From Goekera deserti (GTDB lineage: Bacteria > Actinomycetota > Actinomycetes > Mycobacteriales > Geodermatophilaceae), in contig NZ_JAAGWK010000036.1 of the NCBI RefSeq assembly GCF_010685995.1, forward strand, positions 17,615-81,614: a stretch of 64,000 nucleotides of DNA. Direction: 5' to 3'. Positions 10,827-18,754 of the stretch are shown here, in pieces. The notes beneath the pieces are model-generated. The model was given only the letters and a program-made list of their open reading frames with translations, did not search any database and was not told the origin of the DNA. Every line of letters starts with the position of its first letter. The stretch's first letter is position 1. Made by a program: the position numbers and the translations under genes.

Positions 10827-12029
10827 TCAGCCGACGGTGGTCAGCGCGGCGCCGGCGGTCTCCGGCGCGGTGCCCTCGACCGAGCGGCGCAGCGCCGCGT
10901 GCAGCGACTCCGGGGTGAGCACGCCCAGGAACCGGCTGCCGTCCAGCACGGCGACCCAGCCGGCCTCCAGCTGCAGCATCTGGGCGAAGGCGGTCTTCAG
11001 CGTGGCGTCGTGAGGCACCCACGCCTCCATCCGCTTGCCCGCGGCCCCCACCGTCCCCGAGCCCTCGGCCCGCTCCTGGGAGATCCAGCCGTGCAGCTCG
11101 TCGTCCGGGCCGAGCACCACGGCCCAGCGGGCCCCGGCGCCCTGCATGGCGGCTCGGGCGGCGGCCAGGTCGTCGTCCACCCGGACCACCGGGGGGTGCT
11201 CCAGGTCGGCGGCGTCGATGCCGGTCACCGCCAGCCGCTTGAGCCCGCGGTCGGACCCGACGAAGTCGGCGACGAACGGGCTGGCCGGGCGGCCGAGGAG
11301 CTCGGCGGGGCTGGCGAACTGCTCGACCTTCCCGCCCTCGCTCATCACCGCGATCCGGTCCCCGAGGCGCACGGCCTCCTCGATGTCGTGGGTGACGAAG
11401 ACGATCGTCTTGCGCACGGTGTCCTGGATGCGCAGGAACTCCGTCTGCAGCCGCTCGCGCACCACCGGGTCGACGGCGGAGAACGGCTCGTCCATCAGCA
11501 GCACCGTCGGGTCGGCGGCCAGCGCCCGGGCGACGCCGGCCCGCTGGCGCTGGCCGCCGGAGAGCTGGTGGGGGTACCGCCTGCCGAAGGTGGCCGGGTC
11601 CAGGCCGACGACGGCGAGCAGCTCGTCGACCCGCTCCCGGGTGCGCTTCTTGTCCCAGCCGAGCAGCCGGGGCACGGTGCCCACGTTGGCGCGCACGTCC
11701 TGGTGCGGGAACAGGCCCACGTTCTGGATGACGTAGCCGATCCGGCGGCGCAGCAGGTTCGGGTCGACGCGGGTCACGTCGTCCTCGCCCAGCAGGATCC
11801 GGCCGGTGCTCGGCTCGATGATCCGGTTGATCATCTTCATGGTCGTCGTCTTGCCGCAGCCGGACGGACCGACCAGCACCGTGAGCTCACCGGCCGCGAA
11901 GGTGAGGTCCAGTTCCTGCACCCCGACGGTGCCGTCGGGGTAGACCTTGCTGACGCCCTGCATGCGGATCGGCTCGGCTCCGCCGGTGTCCGCGAGGACC
12001 TGCTCGGCGCGGGGGGCAGTAGCGTCCAC
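10827..12029 (-). CDS. opuCA: Osmoprotectant (glycine betaine/choline-type) ABC transporter ATP-binding protein
   Basis: ATPase subunit energising compatible-solute uptake; peripheral on the inner membrane face. It is 400 aa. Walker A is GPSGCGKTT near residue 53, the Q-loop is IQNVGLFPHQDV, the ABC signature is LSGGQRQRAG, Walker B is VLLMDEPFSAVD, and the H-loop is VFVTHDIEEA. The C-terminal ~120 residues form a CBS-domain pair (ALRVDDDL...WISQE; WVPHDATLKTAF...LGVLTPESLHAAL), which in OpuA-type homologs senses ionic strength. Start GTG 12029 follows a good AGGAAGG site. It is transcribed away from the two permease genes, with only 29 nt between nearest start codons. That is unusual, since these subunits normally share one operon. 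Confidence 0.92.
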   Translation of the reverse strand: MDATAPRAEQVLADTGGAEPIRMQGVSKVYPDGTVGVQELDLTFAAGELTVLVGPSGCGKTTTMKMINRIIEPSTGRILLGEDDVTRVDPNLLRRRIGYVIQNVGLFPHQDVRANVGTVPRLLGWDKKRTRERVDELLAVVGLDPATFGRRYPHQLSGGQRQRAGVARALAADPTVLLMDEPFSAVDPVVRERLQTEFLRIQDTVRKTIVFVTHDIEEAVRLGDRIAVMSEGGKVEQFASPAELLGRPASPFVADFVGSDRGLKRLAVTGIDAADLEHPPVVRVDDDLAAARAAMQGAGARWAVVLGPDDELHGWISQERAEGSGTVGAAGKRMEAWVPHDATLKTAFAQMLQLEAGWVAVLDGSRFLGVLTPESLHAALRRSVEGTAPETAGAALTTVG

Positions 12030-12058
12030 GGTGTGACCTTCCTGCTGGGCGCCCAGTC

Positions 12059-12772
12059 GTGGGCGCAGTCGTGACCGGAGCGGGCGGTGCCGTGCTGGCC
12101 GTCGATGCCGGGCCGAACCCGTGGTTCAGCTCGTCATGGGTGGTGGACAACTGGTCGGTCATCATGCCCCTGCTCGAGCAGCACGTGCGGCTGACCCTGG
12201 TCTCGGTGGCCATCGGGACGCTGCTGGCCTTCCCGCTGACGCTCCTCGCGCGGCGCAGCCGGTACCTCGCCGCGCCGGTGCTGGGGCTGTCCACGCTGAT
12301 CTACACGATCCCGTCGCTGGCGATGTTCGCGTTCCTGTCGCCCTACACCGGGCTGACCGAGCGGACGGTGATCGTCGGGCTGGTGCTCTACTCGCTCGTC
12401 GTGCTGGTGCGCAACTTCCTGGCCGGCCTGCAGGCGGTGCCGGACGAGGTGCGCGAGGCGGCCCGCGGCATGGGCTACGGCTCGGCCCGGCTGCTGTTCA
12501 CCGTGGAGGTCCCGCTGGCGCTGCCCTCGATCATCGCCGGGCTGCGGATCGCCACCGTGTCCACGATCGCGCTGGTCACCGTGGGCGTGCTGGTCGGGCA
12601 GGGCGGGCTGGGGCAGATCATCATCGTCAACGGCTTCAGCGCCAACTACTACCGCCCGCCGATCGTGTTCGGCACCCTGGCCTGCGTGCTGCTGGCCCTG
12701 GTCGCCGACCAGCTGCTGGCCCTGACCGAGCGGGTGCTGAGCCCCTGGAACCGCACCCGGGCCGCCGCGTGA
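12059..12772 (+). CDS. Osmoprotectant ABC transporter permease (first)
   Basis: Inner-membrane translocation subunit, up to 237 aa. It has about five membrane spans. The EAA-type cytoplasmic loop for docking the ATPase is at VPDEVREAARGMGYGSARLLF, followed by VEVPLALPSIIAGLRIATV. GTG 12059 gives the longest product. The family core begins around WVVDNWSVIMPLLEQH, so GTG 12140 or 12143 are realistic alternatives; those would also leave room for the divergent opuCA promoter. The stop overlaps the next permease's GTG by 4 nt. Confidence 0.88.
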   Translation: MGAVVTGAGGAVLAVDAGPNPWFSSSWVVDNWSVIMPLLEQHVRLTLVSVAIGTLLAFPLTLLARRSRYLAAPVLGLSTLIYTIPSLAMFAFLSPYTGLTERTVIVGLVLYSLVVLVRNFLAGLQAVPDEVREAARGMGYGSARLLFTVEVPLALPSIIAGLRIATVSTIALVTVGVLVGQGGLGQIIIVNGFSANYYRPPIVFGTLACVLLALVADQLLALTERVLSPWNRTRAAA

Positions 12773-13518
12773 ACGCCTTCCGCGACGCCTTCGTCTACCT
12801 CAACGACCCGCTGAACTGGTCGCGGCCCAACGGGATCCTCGACCTGCTCGGGGACCACCTGCGCATCTCGCTGCTGGCCATGGCCGTCGCGCTGCTGATC
12901 GCCGTCCCGCTGGCGGCGGTGCTCGGCCACCGCGGCACCGGCGGCGGCTTCACCGTCGGGCTGGTCAACATCTCCCGCGCCGTGCCGACGCTGGCCATCC
13001 TGGCGATCTTCGCGGTCACCTCGATCGGCTTCACCATCTGGGCGCCGGTCATCGCGCTGGCGATCTTCGCCGTCCCGCCGATCCTGGCCAACACCTACGT
13101 CGGCTTCCGCGGCGTCGACCGGGACGTCGTCGAGGCCGCCCGCGCCATGGGGATGAGCGGCCGGCAGATCGTGTTCCGGGTGGAGCTCCCGCTGGCCACG
13201 CCGATGATGCTCACCGGCATCCGCACCTCCGCGGTGCAGGTGGTGGCCACCGCCACGCTGGCCGCGCTGCTCGGCGGCGGGACGCTCGGCCAGGTCATCC
13301 GGATCGGCTTCGCCCGGCAGGACAACGGGATCATCATCGCCGGGGCGCTGCTCGTCGCCGGGCTGGCGATGGCCACCGAGCTGCTGCTGTCGGTGGTCGG
13401 CTGGCTGGTCACCCCGGGTGCCCGGGAGCTGCCGTTCCGGCGGGCAGCGAGCGTCCGCCCGGTGGGCGAGGACGTCGTCACGAGCGGGAGTGTGCAGGTC
13501 AGCGGCCTGCGAGTGTGA
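12769..13518 (+). CDS. Osmoprotectant ABC transporter permease (second)
   Basis: Second inner-membrane subunit of the same importer, 249 aa, starting at a GTGA overlap with the preceding permease. Membrane segments are at about residues 30-50, 65-90 and 95-115, and again near 195-225. The docking loop is FRGVDRDVVEAARAMGMSG, then FRVELPLATPMMLTGIRTS. Two similar permeases plus an ATPase and a binding protein match the OpuB/OpuC arrangement. The tail (about the last 30 residues) is hydrophilic and variable. Confidence 0.9.
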   Translation: MNAFRDAFVYLNDPLNWSRPNGILDLLGDHLRISLLAMAVALLIAVPLAAVLGHRGTGGGFTVGLVNISRAVPTLAILAIFAVTSIGFTIWAPVIALAIFAVPPILANTYVGFRGVDRDVVEAARAMGMSGRQIVFRVELPLATPMMLTGIRTSAVQVVATATLAALLGGGTLGQVIRIGFARQDNGIIIAGALLVAGLAMATELLLSVVGWLVTPGARELPFRRAASVRPVGEDVVTSGSVQVSGLRV

Positions 13519-13667
13519 CGCCGGGCACTCGGTAACGAGCTGGCAACACTGTGCCTGATGCGTTGCGTGTTGCGGGAGGGGGAGGTTCAGTGGGCCACCG
13601 CGGGAACGTCCCGCCAGACACGCGTTGCGGCCAGAAGCGGCCGCACGGGACACAGAAGGCGGATGCC

Positions 13668-14657
13668 ATGCGCATGCGTGCCCGACACATCAGCATCCTC
13701 GCGGTCGCCGCGATCGCCCTCACCGCGTGCGGTGACTCCGGGTCCTCCGACAGCGGCGGCGGCACCGGTTCGGGCGGCACCGCCTCCGGCGACGCGTGCG
13801 CCCCGGTCCCCGGTGACCAGCTCGTCCCGCTCGAGGACGACAAGGGCCTGCAGCCCGCGGAGAACGTCATCCCGACCGCCAACGCGGCGTACGCCTCCGC
13901 GAACCCGACCGCCCTGGACGCGCTGGACACGGTCTCGGCCGTGCTCACCACCGAGGACCTGATCGGGCTGAACTCCGCCGTGGACAACGAGCGGCGCAGC
14001 GTCGCCGACGTGGCCGCGGAGTACGTGACCGAGAACGACCTGGGGTCCGGTGTCACCGGCAGCGGCGCGGTCACCGTCGGGGCGGCCAGCTTCACCGAGA
14101 GCCAGATCCTGGCGGCGGTCTACGCCGGTGCGCTGAACGCGGCCGGCTTCACCGCCACCGTGCAGACCGTCGGTGCCCGCGAGGGCTACCTGCCGGCGCT
14201 GCAGCGCGGTGAGTTCCAGCTGTTCCCCGAGTACGTCGGCACGCTGACCGAGTACCTCGAGGGCAACCCGGACACCGCCGTGGCCACCGCCGACCTGCAG
14301 GCGACCCTGGTCGAGCTCACCACGCTGGGCCAGGCTGCCGGCCTGTCCTTCGGCACCCCCGCCGACGCCGTCGACGCCAACGCGTTCGCCATCACCACCA
14401 CCCTGCAGGACGCGCTGGGTGGCATCACCACGCTCTCCGAGCTGGCCGAGGCGTGCTCGGACGGCTCCCTGGTCCTCGGCGGCACGCCGGAGTGCGAGAC
14501 CCGGCCGCTGTGCCAGGTCGGCCTGGAGCAGACCTACGGCCTCTCCTTCGCCAGCGTCGAGTCCCTGGAGCTGGGCCCGAACATCAACAACGCGGTGAAG
14601 CAGGGCGTGGTCTCCCTCGGCCTGTCCAACAGCACCGACCCGGCCTTCGCCCAGTAG
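13668..14657 (+). CDS. opuCC: Osmoprotectant-binding lipoprotein, apparently circularly permuted
   Basis: Extracytoplasmic receptor delivering compatible solutes to the permeases, 329 aa. The signal peptide ends in the lipobox LTAC-G, so it is lipid-anchored. Segment order is unusual. Directly after the lipobox comes LEDDKGLQPAENVIPT...ALDTVSAVLTTEDLIGLN...VADVAAEYVTENDL, which in OpuCC/ProX-type proteins is the C-terminal end. Only then, after a Gly/Ser linker, comes the usual N-terminus VGAASFTESQILAAVYAGAL and lobe II. The chain stops at LSNSTDPAFAQ, just where the missing segment should follow. All parts of the fold seem present, so function is probably kept. Start ATG 13668 is chosen for the signal peptide. 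Confidence 0.9.
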   Translation: MRMRARHISILAVAAIALTACGDSGSSDSGGGTGSGGTASGDACAPVPGDQLVPLEDDKGLQPAENVIPTANAAYASANPTALDALDTVSAVLTTEDLIGLNSAVDNERRSVADVAAEYVTENDLGSGVTGSGAVTVGAASFTESQILAAVYAGALNAAGFTATVQTVGAREGYLPALQRGEFQLFPEYVGTLTEYLEGNPDTAVATADLQATLVELTTLGQAAGLSFGTPADAVDANAFAITTTLQDALGGITTLSELAEACSDGSLVLGGTPECETRPLCQVGLEQTYGLSFASVESLELGPNINNAVKQGVVSLGLSNSTDPAFAQ

Positions 14658-14727
14658 CGAGAGGACCCGGCTGCCCCCACGCCACGCTCCGCGCGGCGCC
14701 GGGCCCTGCAGCCAGCCGTTCGAGCCG

Positions 14728-14760
14728 AGCGAGGCGGGCACCCCGGGTGCCCGCCTCGCT
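14728..14760. terminator. Strong bidirectional terminator hairpin
   Basis: Perfect 16-bp stem (AGCGAGGCGGGCACCC and its complement) around a single base, between the opuCC stop and the convergent DUF1684 stop. It would fold on both transcripts. Confidence 0.75.
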
Positions 14761-14763
14761 GCG

Positions 14764-15372
14764 TCAGTACCACCCGCCGGGCGGCAGTTGCTCCCCGGCG
14801 GCGACGACGGCGTCGGTCCGGTTGCCCTCCGGGGCCAGCGGGCACGACCAGCGCGGGTCGTAGGTGCACGACGGGTGGTAGGCGAAGTTCAGGTCGACCA
14901 CCAGCCGGGTGGTGGTCGCGCCGAGGTCGGCGCCCTTCACGGTGTCCAGCACGTATCGCCCGCCGCCGTAGGTGCCGCGGCCGGCGCTGCCGTCCCGCAG
15001 CGGCAGGAACAGCCCGCCGCCGTACCCGCCCAGCCACCACACGTCCACCGTGCCCAGCGCGCCGAGGGCGACCCGGCCGGACCGCCGCAGGACCACCACG
15101 CCGTCGTCGGCGGTGGGCAGCTCCACCCGGGTCGGCGGCAGGGCGGTGTCCAGGACGGCGTCGAAGCGCAGCGCCGGGTCGTACGGCGCGACCGGCAGGC
15201 CGGTGAACGACGCCCGCGCCTGCTCGCCCAGCGGGGAGTCCGGGTGGCCGGCGAACAGCTCGTCCCGGCCGTCCCGCCAGGTGCGCCACCCGGCCTCGGG
15301 ATCGGTCGCCGCGCGCGCCGCGGCGTAGAGGCCGGCGACCCGGCGTCGCCAGTCGAGCAGGGTGAGGGACAT
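14764..15372 (-). CDS. DUF1684 family protein
   Basis: Cytosolic protein of 202 aa with the family's hallmark C-terminal block DLNFAYHPSCTYDPRWSCPL followed by APEGNR. Upstream are VRRSGRVALGALGTVDVWWL and FLPLRDGSAGRGTYGGGRYVLDT. The block contains two Cys, one His and several aromatic residues, suggesting a conserved pocket, but no reaction is established for the family. The N-terminus (LLDWRRRVAGLYAAAR) is helical. No signal peptide is seen. The start ATG 15372 is 65 nt from the divergent DUF6779 gene. Confidence 0.85.
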   Translation of the reverse strand: MSLTLLDWRRRVAGLYAAARAATDPEAGWRTWRDGRDELFAGHPDSPLGEQARASFTGLPVAPYDPALRFDAVLDTALPPTRVELPTADDGVVVLRRSGRVALGALGTVDVWWLGGYGGGLFLPLRDGSAGRGTYGGGRYVLDTVKGADLGATTTRLVVDLNFAYHPSCTYDPRWSCPLAPEGNRTDAVVAAGEQLPPGGWY

Positions 15373-15424
15373 CCGGCCACTGTGGCACGCCCGCCACCGG
15401 ACCGGCCCGGGCAGTCACAGCCTC

Positions 15425-15430
15425 TACGCT
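15425..15430 (+). promoter_or_regulatory. -10 box TACGCT, probable leaderless start
   Basis: TACGCT lies 7 nt before ATG 15438 with no ribosome site between, the spacing expected for a leaderless mRNA. Confidence 0.5.
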
Positions 15431-15437
15431 GAGCGTC

Positions 15438-17603
15438 ATGGCCGGGCGTCGGGACGAGACGACCGGGGGACCGGTGGACGAGTCCTCCGGTCCGTGGCCG
15501 CCTGCCGGTGCCCCGCCGACCGAGGCGCTGACCCCCGGGCCCTGGGTGCAGCAGCCCTGGGCCGCCGGTCCGCCGGCTGCCTGGCCGCCGGCGGCCGTGC
15601 CCCCGGGCGCAGGGTCCCCGCCACTGGACGAGCCCGCCCCGGAGCCGCGTGCCGAGGACGCGCCGGCGACCGGCTCGCGGGTGCCCGAGTCGCGCATCGC
15701 CGCACCGGCGGCCGACCCCGGTCCGGGTGGGGCGCGCTCACCCTCGCTGCGGGTCGCCGCCCTGGCCCTCGGCGTGGTGCTCGCGATCGGTGCGAGCCTG
15801 GCCGCCTTCATCACCGAGGACCCGCTGTACCTGCGGCTGGCCGTGCTCGGCGTCGCCTGGGCCTTCGCCATCGCGCTGCTGGCGGCGGGCAGCCGGCGGG
15901 CGGACCAGATCGTCGCCGCCGGCCGCGAGCAGGAGCTGCGGCACTCCTACGACCTGGAGCTGGAGCGCGAGGTCGCCGCCCGCCGGGAGTACGAGCTGCG
16001 GCTGGAGAACCAGCTGCGGCGCGAGGCGCAGGAGGCGATGCGCAGCGAGGTCGAGGCGATGCGCCGCGACCTGTCCTCGCTGGCCCAGCTGCGCGGGGAG
16101 CTGCAGGACCTCTCCGCGCTGCGCTCGGACCTCCGGCAGGACATGTCCCGGATGCGGGCCGAGCTCACCGAGCAGCTCTCCGGGGAGATGCTGGTCGAGC
16201 GGATCGTCATGCGGACCCAGTCGATCCGGATGCCGGCCGACCGGCCCTCGCTGGAGGGCAGCGGCACCGTGCTCGCCGGCTCCACCGCCTGGGACGAGCG
16301 CTGGCAGGACGACCAGCGGACCGAGCAGCTGGACCCGTCCGAGGAGCCCGTGCCCGGCGGCCCCGCGGCCGGTGGCCGGGCCGCGGCCGGCGGCGCACCG
16401 GCCCACGCCGCCGACCGGTCCCACGACCCCGACCGCGCCGGGGACGACGGTGCGTCCCTGCCAGACGACGGTCCGCCCGCCGAGGACCCTGCGCCGCCCG
16501 CCCGGACCGAGGTGATCGGCCGTGCCCCGCTGGGTGGTGCGCGGGTCACCGACGACGGCCCCCGCCCGCCGGCGGACCCCCGCGGCAGCCACCGGCCGGC
16601 CGCTCCGCGGGCCAACGGCACCCCGGTCGCCCGGCCCGCCGGAGCCCCGCGCACCCCCGCCTCGCCACTGCGCCCGGCCGCCCAGCCGGCGGCTGCGGGA
16701 CAGCCGGTCCCCGCGTCGCCGGTGCCGGGCAGGCGGTCCGGCGCGGGGCAGGCCCCGGTCGGACCCCAGCCCGCCGCCCGGCCCGCGGCCGCCGAGCCGG
16801 ACGCCGCCCAGCCCTCGGCCGCCCAGCCCTCGGCCGCCCAGCCCCCGGCCGCCCAGCACTCGGCGGCGCAGTCCGACGCGCCGGCGGCCGGCCCGCAGGC
16901 GGTCGCGCCGACGCCTGCACCACTGCGCCCGGCGTCGCCGCGGCCTGCGGCCGGCAGCAGCGCCTCCCGGTGGCCCCGGACGCCCTCGGCAGAGCCCACG
17001 CCCTCCGGGGTGCAGCCCGCGCACGGCCTGGTCCGGCCGCAGTCGGCACCCGCGGTGCCGGTCCCCGCGCCGGCGCCCGTGGAGCCCGACGTCCCGGTGC
17101 CCGTCGAGTGGGACCCCGCCCCGGTCGACCCCTGGCGGGCCGCACCGGCCGAGGGGCGCCGGCACCGCCGCCGGGCACCCGAGCCGGACGACGACGCCGT
17201 CGCCCCGGTGCCCGGTGCCCTGCCGCCCGCGGCCCCCTGGGACGACGACGCCGCCAGCGGGACGCCGACGTACGACGCGCGGTCCTCGGCGCCACCCGCC
17301 TACGCGACACCCGCGTACGCGTCACCCGCCTACGAGGCGCCTGCGTACGAGGCGCCTGCGTACGAGACACCTGCGTACGAGACACCGGCCTACGAGGGAC
17401 ATGCGTACGAGGCGCCGGGGTACGACGAGGCCCCGGCCCCCGCCGGGGCGTTCGACGACGTCGAGGAGCCCAGCGGCCACCAGCGGCTGGCGCAGATCCT
17501 GGCCGAGAACGGCGTCTCCACGGGTGGCCGGCGCCGCCGCCGGCACCGCGACGACGACGACGGCGACGACGACGTGCTGGCCCGGGTGCTCCGGGGCGAC
17601 TGA
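15438..17603 (+). CDS. DUF6779-type membrane/coiled-coil protein with long repetitive tail
   Basis: A 721-aa protein of unknown function. Residues 1-95 are Pro/Ala-rich. Two membrane helices follow (about 103-122 and 128-148: LRVAALALGVVLAIGASLAAF and LAVLGVAWAFAIALLAAG). Then comes a coiled-coil of about 100 residues (REQELRHSYDLELEREVAARR and onward), the part that defines the family. The remaining ~450 residues are low-complexity Pro/Ala/Asp/Arg with two tandem-repeat blocks (AAQPS-type and PAYE-type). The last ~45 residues are more conserved-looking (HQRLAQILAENGVSTGGRRRRRH). This layout suggests an inner-membrane scaffold with a cytoplasmic disordered tail. It lies upstream of the pan operon region, as relatives often do. 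Confidence 0.75.
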   Translation: MAGRRDETTGGPVDESSGPWPPAGAPPTEALTPGPWVQQPWAAGPPAAWPPAAVPPGAGSPPLDEPAPEPRAEDAPATGSRVPESRIAAPAADPGPGGARSPSLRVAALALGVVLAIGASLAAFITEDPLYLRLAVLGVAWAFAIALLAAGSRRADQIVAAGREQELRHSYDLELEREVAARREYELRLENQLRREAQEAMRSEVEAMRRDLSSLAQLRGELQDLSALRSDLRQDMSRMRAELTEQLSGEMLVERIVMRTQSIRMPADRPSLEGSGTVLAGSTAWDERWQDDQRTEQLDPSEEPVPGGPAAGGRAAAGGAPAHAADRSHDPDRAGDDGASLPDDGPPAEDPAPPARTEVIGRAPLGGARVTDDGPRPPADPRGSHRPAAPRANGTPVARPAGAPRTPASPLRPAAQPAAAGQPVPASPVPGRRSGAGQAPVGPQPAARPAAAEPDAAQPSAAQPSAAQPPAAQHSAAQSDAPAAGPQAVAPTPAPLRPASPRPAAGSSASRWPRTPSAEPTPSGVQPAHGLVRPQSAPAVPVPAPAPVEPDVPVPVEWDPAPVDPWRAAPAEGRRHRRRAPEPDDDAVAPVPGALPPAAPWDDDAASGTPTYDARSSAPPAYATPAYASPAYEAPAYEAPAYETPAYETPAYEGHAYEAPGYDEAPAPAGAFDDVEEPSGHQRLAQILAENGVSTGGRRRRRHRDDDDGDDDVLARVLRGD
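16803..16873 (+). repeat. 15-bp tandem repeat in DUF6779 gene (AAQPS units)
   Basis: About five 15-bp units based on GCCGCCCAGCCCTCG, encoding A-A-Q-P-S/P/H. The in-frame unit length suggests tolerated copy-number change. Confidence 0.8.
17295..17424 (+). repeat. 15-bp tandem repeat in DUF6779 gene (PAYEx units)
   Basis: About nine 15-bp units around GCGTACGAGGCGCCT, encoding P-A-Y-E-A/T. The synonymous GCC/GCG choice alternates between units, so the array is not a very recent expansion. Confidence 0.85.
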
Positions 17604-17656
17604 GGACGGACCGCGCCCCTCCCCGCGACGCACTTCGAGCCTGCGAGGGGGTCCTC
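17602..17656. terminator. Hairpin between convergent DUF6779 and SDR genes
   Basis: GAGGAC (17602) pairs with GTCCTC (17651), and CCCCTC (17616) with GAGGGG (17645), with an 8-nt bulge on the left. It fills the whole 55-nt gap between the two stop codons. Confidence 0.5.
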
Positions 17657-17658
17657 TC

Positions 17659-18402
17659 TCAGATGGGGCCCTGGGAGAGGGCCCCGCCGTCGAGGACCAG
17701 GGTCTGGCCGGTGACCCAGCCGGCGTCGTCCCCGAGCAGGTAGGCGGCGGCCTCGCCGACGTCGGCGGGCACGCCCAGCCGGCCGGCCGGGTACTGCGCC
17801 GCCACCGCCTCCTCGCGACCGGTGAACAGCGCCTCGGCGAACCGGGTCTTCACCACCGCGGGGGCCACGGCGTTCACCCGCACCGTCGGCCCGAGCTCCA
17901 CGGCCAGCTGCGTCGTCAGGTTGATCAGCGCGGCCTTGCTGGTGCCGTAGGCGCCGATGCCCAGCGAGGACTTCAGGCCGGCGACCGACGCAACGATCAG
18001 CACCGAGCCGCCGTGCTCGGCCATCCACGCCCGCCAGGCCTCCTGCACCAGGCCCAGGCTGGCCACCACGTTGGTGTCCATGATCTTCCGGTAGGCGTCG
18101 AGCGGGGTCTCCATCAGCGGCCCGTACGTGGGGTTGATGCCGACGTTGCCGACCAGCATGTCCAGGCTGCCGAACGTGTCCACCGCGGTGCGCACGGCCT
18201 CGGCGCGGTGCTCGGCGTCACCGGCGTTGCCCGGCACGGCGACGGCGACCTCCGGGCCGCCGAGCGACTCGACGGCCTCGGCCAGCGCGTCGGGCTTCCG
18301 CGCGGTCAGCACCACGCGCGCGCCCCGCGCCACCAGGCTCTGCGCGATGGCCAGCCCGATGCCGCGGCTCCCGCCGGTGACCAGCGCCGTCCGTCCGTCC
18401 AT
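17659..18402 (-). CDS. SDR family NAD(P)-dependent oxidoreductase
   Basis: Classical short-chain dehydrogenase/reductase, 247 aa. The Rossmann nucleotide motif TGGSRGIG is near residue 11, NVGIN (NNAG-equivalent) near 85, the catalytic Ser is in VASVAGLKSS, and YxxxK is YGTSKAAL near residue 152. The PVNAVAPAVVKT-type loop and the WVTGQTLVLDGG C-terminal signature follow. FabG-like enzymes share this pattern, but the substrate cannot be predicted from the sequence. ATG 18402 is chosen by alignment to the Rossmann start. A GTG 12 nt upstream and another further upstream are possible. Confidence 0.88.
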   Translation of the reverse strand: MDGRTALVTGGSRGIGLAIAQSLVARGARVVLTARKPDALAEAVESLGGPEVAVAVPGNAGDAEHRAEAVRTAVDTFGSLDMLVGNVGINPTYGPLMETPLDAYRKIMDTNVVASLGLVQEAWRAWMAEHGGSVLIVASVAGLKSSLGIGAYGTSKAALINLTTQLAVELGPTVRVNAVAPAVVKTRFAEALFTGREEAVAAQYPAGRLGVPADVGEAAAYLLGDDAGWVTGQTLVLDGGALSQGPI

Positions 18403-18754
18403 GGTGCCCACGGTGTCCTCCACGTCATCGGGCCCGCCACGCCTCGCTGCGCGGCAGTCAGCTGCCGGGGGCCGGAGCCGGCCCGTCGGGTCAACGTATC
18501 GCCGGGCGGGAGCGGGCTCGGAGCGGGACCGGGTCCCGCGGGTGAGTGAGGACACAGGCCCCTCCCGTTGTGGGCCGGGGGACCGGGCAACACACTTGCT
18601 GCCAGCCCGACACCTGCGCGACACATCCGGTTGCAGCAGGCGGCGGGCCGCACACGCACCGCCCCACCACCGCACGACCGGTCGACGACGCAGTCGCACC
18701 GGAGGAACGCCCGAGTCCGGTACCCGAGAGGGACTGGAACGAGAGGTGACCACC
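18403..18754. other. 352-nt divergent intergenic region
   Basis: Space between the SDR start (minus) and the DUF2520 start (plus). No gene is seen. It contains a perfect palindrome at 18523-18539 (GCGGGACC-G-GGTCCCGC) and a small GGCAG/CTGCC hairpin at 18453-18466. The palindrome could be an operator controlling one or both genes. The region near 18,590-18,670 is less GC-rich (runs of ACAC), as expected for promoter DNA, but no confident hexamers were found. Confidence 0.4.
18523..18539. promoter_or_regulatory. Operator-like palindrome
   Basis: GCGGGACC-G-GGTCCCGC, 8-bp perfect arms around one base, in the divergent SDR/DUF2520 gap. No recognised regulator motif is assigned. Confidence 0.35.

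Noticed and set aside
16803..17424. Repeat arrays considered as noncoding minisatellites
   Set aside because: Units are multiples of 3, preserve the frame and lie inside one long gene with a good start and conserved end, so they are protein repeats.
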